From NCBI GenBank assembly GCA_017405785.1, contig JAFQZR010000030.1:1-64000 (forward strand): a DNA stretch of 64,000 bases, in the 5' to 3' direction. Both the position numbers and the translations under genes were made by a program. The stretch comes from Erysipelotrichaceae bacterium (GTDB lineage: Bacteria > Bacillota_I > Bacilli_A > Erysipelotrichales > Erysipelotrichaceae). Below the pieces are notes generated by a model. It was not told the DNA's origin. It was given only the letters and a program-made list of their open reading frames with translations, and ran no database searches. Positions 63,246 to 64,000 of the stretch are shown in pieces. The first letter of the stretch is position 1, and every line of letters begins with the position of its first letter.

Positions 63246-63518
63246 TCAAGAGTCCGTTTCTTCCTCCAGGATCTTCTCCTCAATTACCTCATAAAGATCA
63301 CTGGCCTCGTTCTTTCTGACCACATCTCTGACATCCAGAACTCTGACCGTCAGAGACCTTAAACCGAAGATGACTTCAATGACATCACCAGGTTTTATAT
63401 CTGTAGACGGTTTGGCGATCTTTCCGTTGACAATGACTCTCTGATTAGCGGCCAGTTCCTTGGAAACCGTTCTTCTCTTCAGTATGCGTGCTACCTTTAA
63501 AAACTTATCAAGCCTCAT
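63246..63518 (-). CDS. rqcP: S4-domain ribosome quality-control factor RqcP (YabO-like)
   Basis: 90 residues. MRLDKFLKVARILKRRTVSKELAANQRVIVN is the typical start, followed by KPSTDIKPGDVIEVIFG and a short acidic tail. RqcP helps Rqc2 add alanine tails to stalled nascent chains. It overlaps the mfd stop by 11 bases. Confidence 0.9.
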   Translation of the reverse strand: MRLDKFLKVARILKRRTVSKELAANQRVIVNGKIAKPSTDIKPGDVIEVIFGLRSLTVRVLDVRDVVRKNEASDLYEVIEEKILEEETDS

Positions 63519-64000
63519 TTTTCTGCCTTTCCGCCTTTTCGGCTATGTTCATTACTTCATTTACCGTTGTGATCCAGTTCTTCCTCTTTGGAATGAAGAA
63601 CACGATCCTGTTATTAGTATACCTTAATCTGATTCCCACTGTCAGTTTGGCTATCTTTTCAAACAGCTTGACGCCATCCACTCTTTGTGAATAACCAGGT
63701 GACATGGTCAGTCGGCACTCCTTTTCCAGTTCATCCAGTGATTCAAACATGCGGGAATTCAGCATGATCTCCGCTCTCTTCTTTTCAAACAGCAGCTTTA
63801 CCGAGTTAGGCAGTCTGCCGTATCTGTCGGCGATCTCCGCCTGCAGTTCATTGAGATCCTTACGGGTCCTCATCTTGTCAATGCGCTGGTACAGCGTGAT
63901 CTTCTCGTAATCCTCCGGGGCAAACTGCTGAGGAATGTAACCGTCCACATTGCCTGTGATCCTCTGCAGACTCTCTTCCGGCTTTCTTTCAATGCCCTTC
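63508..64000 (-). CDS. mfd: Transcription-repair coupling factor, C-terminal part (cut by window edge)
   Basis: 163 residues visible in a continuous frame to the right edge, beginning KGIERKPEESLQRITGNVDG. The segment YIPQQFAPEDYEKITLYQRI, then DKMRTRKDLNELQAEIADRYGRLPNSVKLLFE, is the conserved TRCF C-terminal domain of Mfd. Mfd removes stalled RNA polymerase and recruits UvrA. The GTG at 63946-63948 is an internal codon, not a start. Overlaps rqcP by 11 bases. Confidence 0.93.
   Translation of the reverse strand, partial: KGIERKPEESLQRITGNVDGYIPQQFAPEDYEKITLYQRIDKMRTRKDLNELQAEIADRYGRLPNSVKLLFEKKRAEIMLNSRMFESLDELEKECRLTMSPGYSQRVDGVKLFEKIAKLTVGIRLRYTNNRIVFFIPKRKNWITTVNEVMNIAEKAERQKNEA

Overview
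The window looks like chromosomal DNA of a low-to-moderate GC Bacillota bacterium, most plausibly of the Erysipelotrichia group. Pointers are the RNA polymerase delta subunit, the tilS-hpt-ftsH-hslO-dusB order, strong AGGAGG ribosome-binding sites, a TagO-type initiating transferase, many lipoproteins with Gram-positive lipoboxes, and no sporulation genes between mfd and divIC. No rRNA, tRNA, CRISPR array or intact insertion sequence was seen. The taxonomic placement is inference from gene content and style, not from a marker comparison.

Layout. 1-3.2 kb: a two-gene unit on the minus strand, a signal-peptide-less NAGPA-type phosphodiester glycosidase followed 2 bases later by a TIR/Sel1/TPR protein that runs off the left edge. 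3.3-6.6 kb: an UMF1-type transporter, a frameshifted small membrane gene, a PQ-loop (SemiSWEET-like) protein and an M29 aminopeptidase. 6.7-12.7 kb: an overlapping unit dusB, giant FG-GAP-type surface propeller, ABC ATPase, ABC permease. 12.9-14.6 kb: a HAD phosphatase with a coupled small ORF broken by TGA, then a lipoprotein. 14.6-20.7 kb: the housekeeping block tilS-hpt-ftsH-(membrane protein)-hslO plus an alpha/beta hydrolase. 20.8-26.2 kb: a flavoprotein closely resembling the polyenoic fatty-acid (linoleate) isomerase PAI, a MazF/PemK-like protein, an aldo/keto reductase with ferredoxin tail, and the unit DUF1146-tagO-phosphoesterase. 26.4-29.8 kb: glutamine synthetase and a large lipoprotein. 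29.9-32.4 kb: cupin phosphoglucose isomerase, C_GCAxxG_C_C protein and a 5'-nucleotidase-type enzyme.

32.6-38.7 kb is a purine-salvage unit: xpt, a BMP-type lipoprotein and a nucleoside ABC transporter, downstream of rpoE. 38.8-41.6 kb carries a DUF3810 membrane protein, an AT-rich lipoprotein and a membrane-gene fragment. 41.6-50.4 kb reads as one long minus-strand unit: HD phosphohydrolase, lplA, gcvT-H-PA-PB, YdcF-like protein, nagA, cobB. Thus the lipoylation enzyme and four glycine-cleavage components are produced together. 50.5-51.7 kb: a small secreted metzincin and a tightly linked partner. 51.7-55 kb: a GlpA-like oxidase, FAD/NAD oxidoreductase and DUF1667 protein, preceded by an unknown 107-residue protein. 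55-62.8 kb: two HAD/SIS sugar enzymes, a lipoprotein-ECF sigma-anti-sigma cassette, alanine dehydrogenase, NUDIX, an RluA gene with a promoter predicting a leaderless mRNA, a small-multidrug-export protein and DegV. 62.9-64 kb: divIC, rqcP and the 3' end of mfd.

The most striking points are: the TIR-TPR/NAGPA pair with freshly duplicated repeat units; the propeller plus ABC exporter unit; the fatty-acid isomerase homologue; the sigma cassette in which lipoprotein and anti-sigma share a C-terminal pattern; the metzincin pair; and a series of gently broken genes (one frameshift, one in-frame TGA, one possible premature TAG, one gene fragment). The mfd-rqcP-divIC and tilS-hpt-ftsH blocks, usually neighbours in Bacillota, are about 42 kb apart here.
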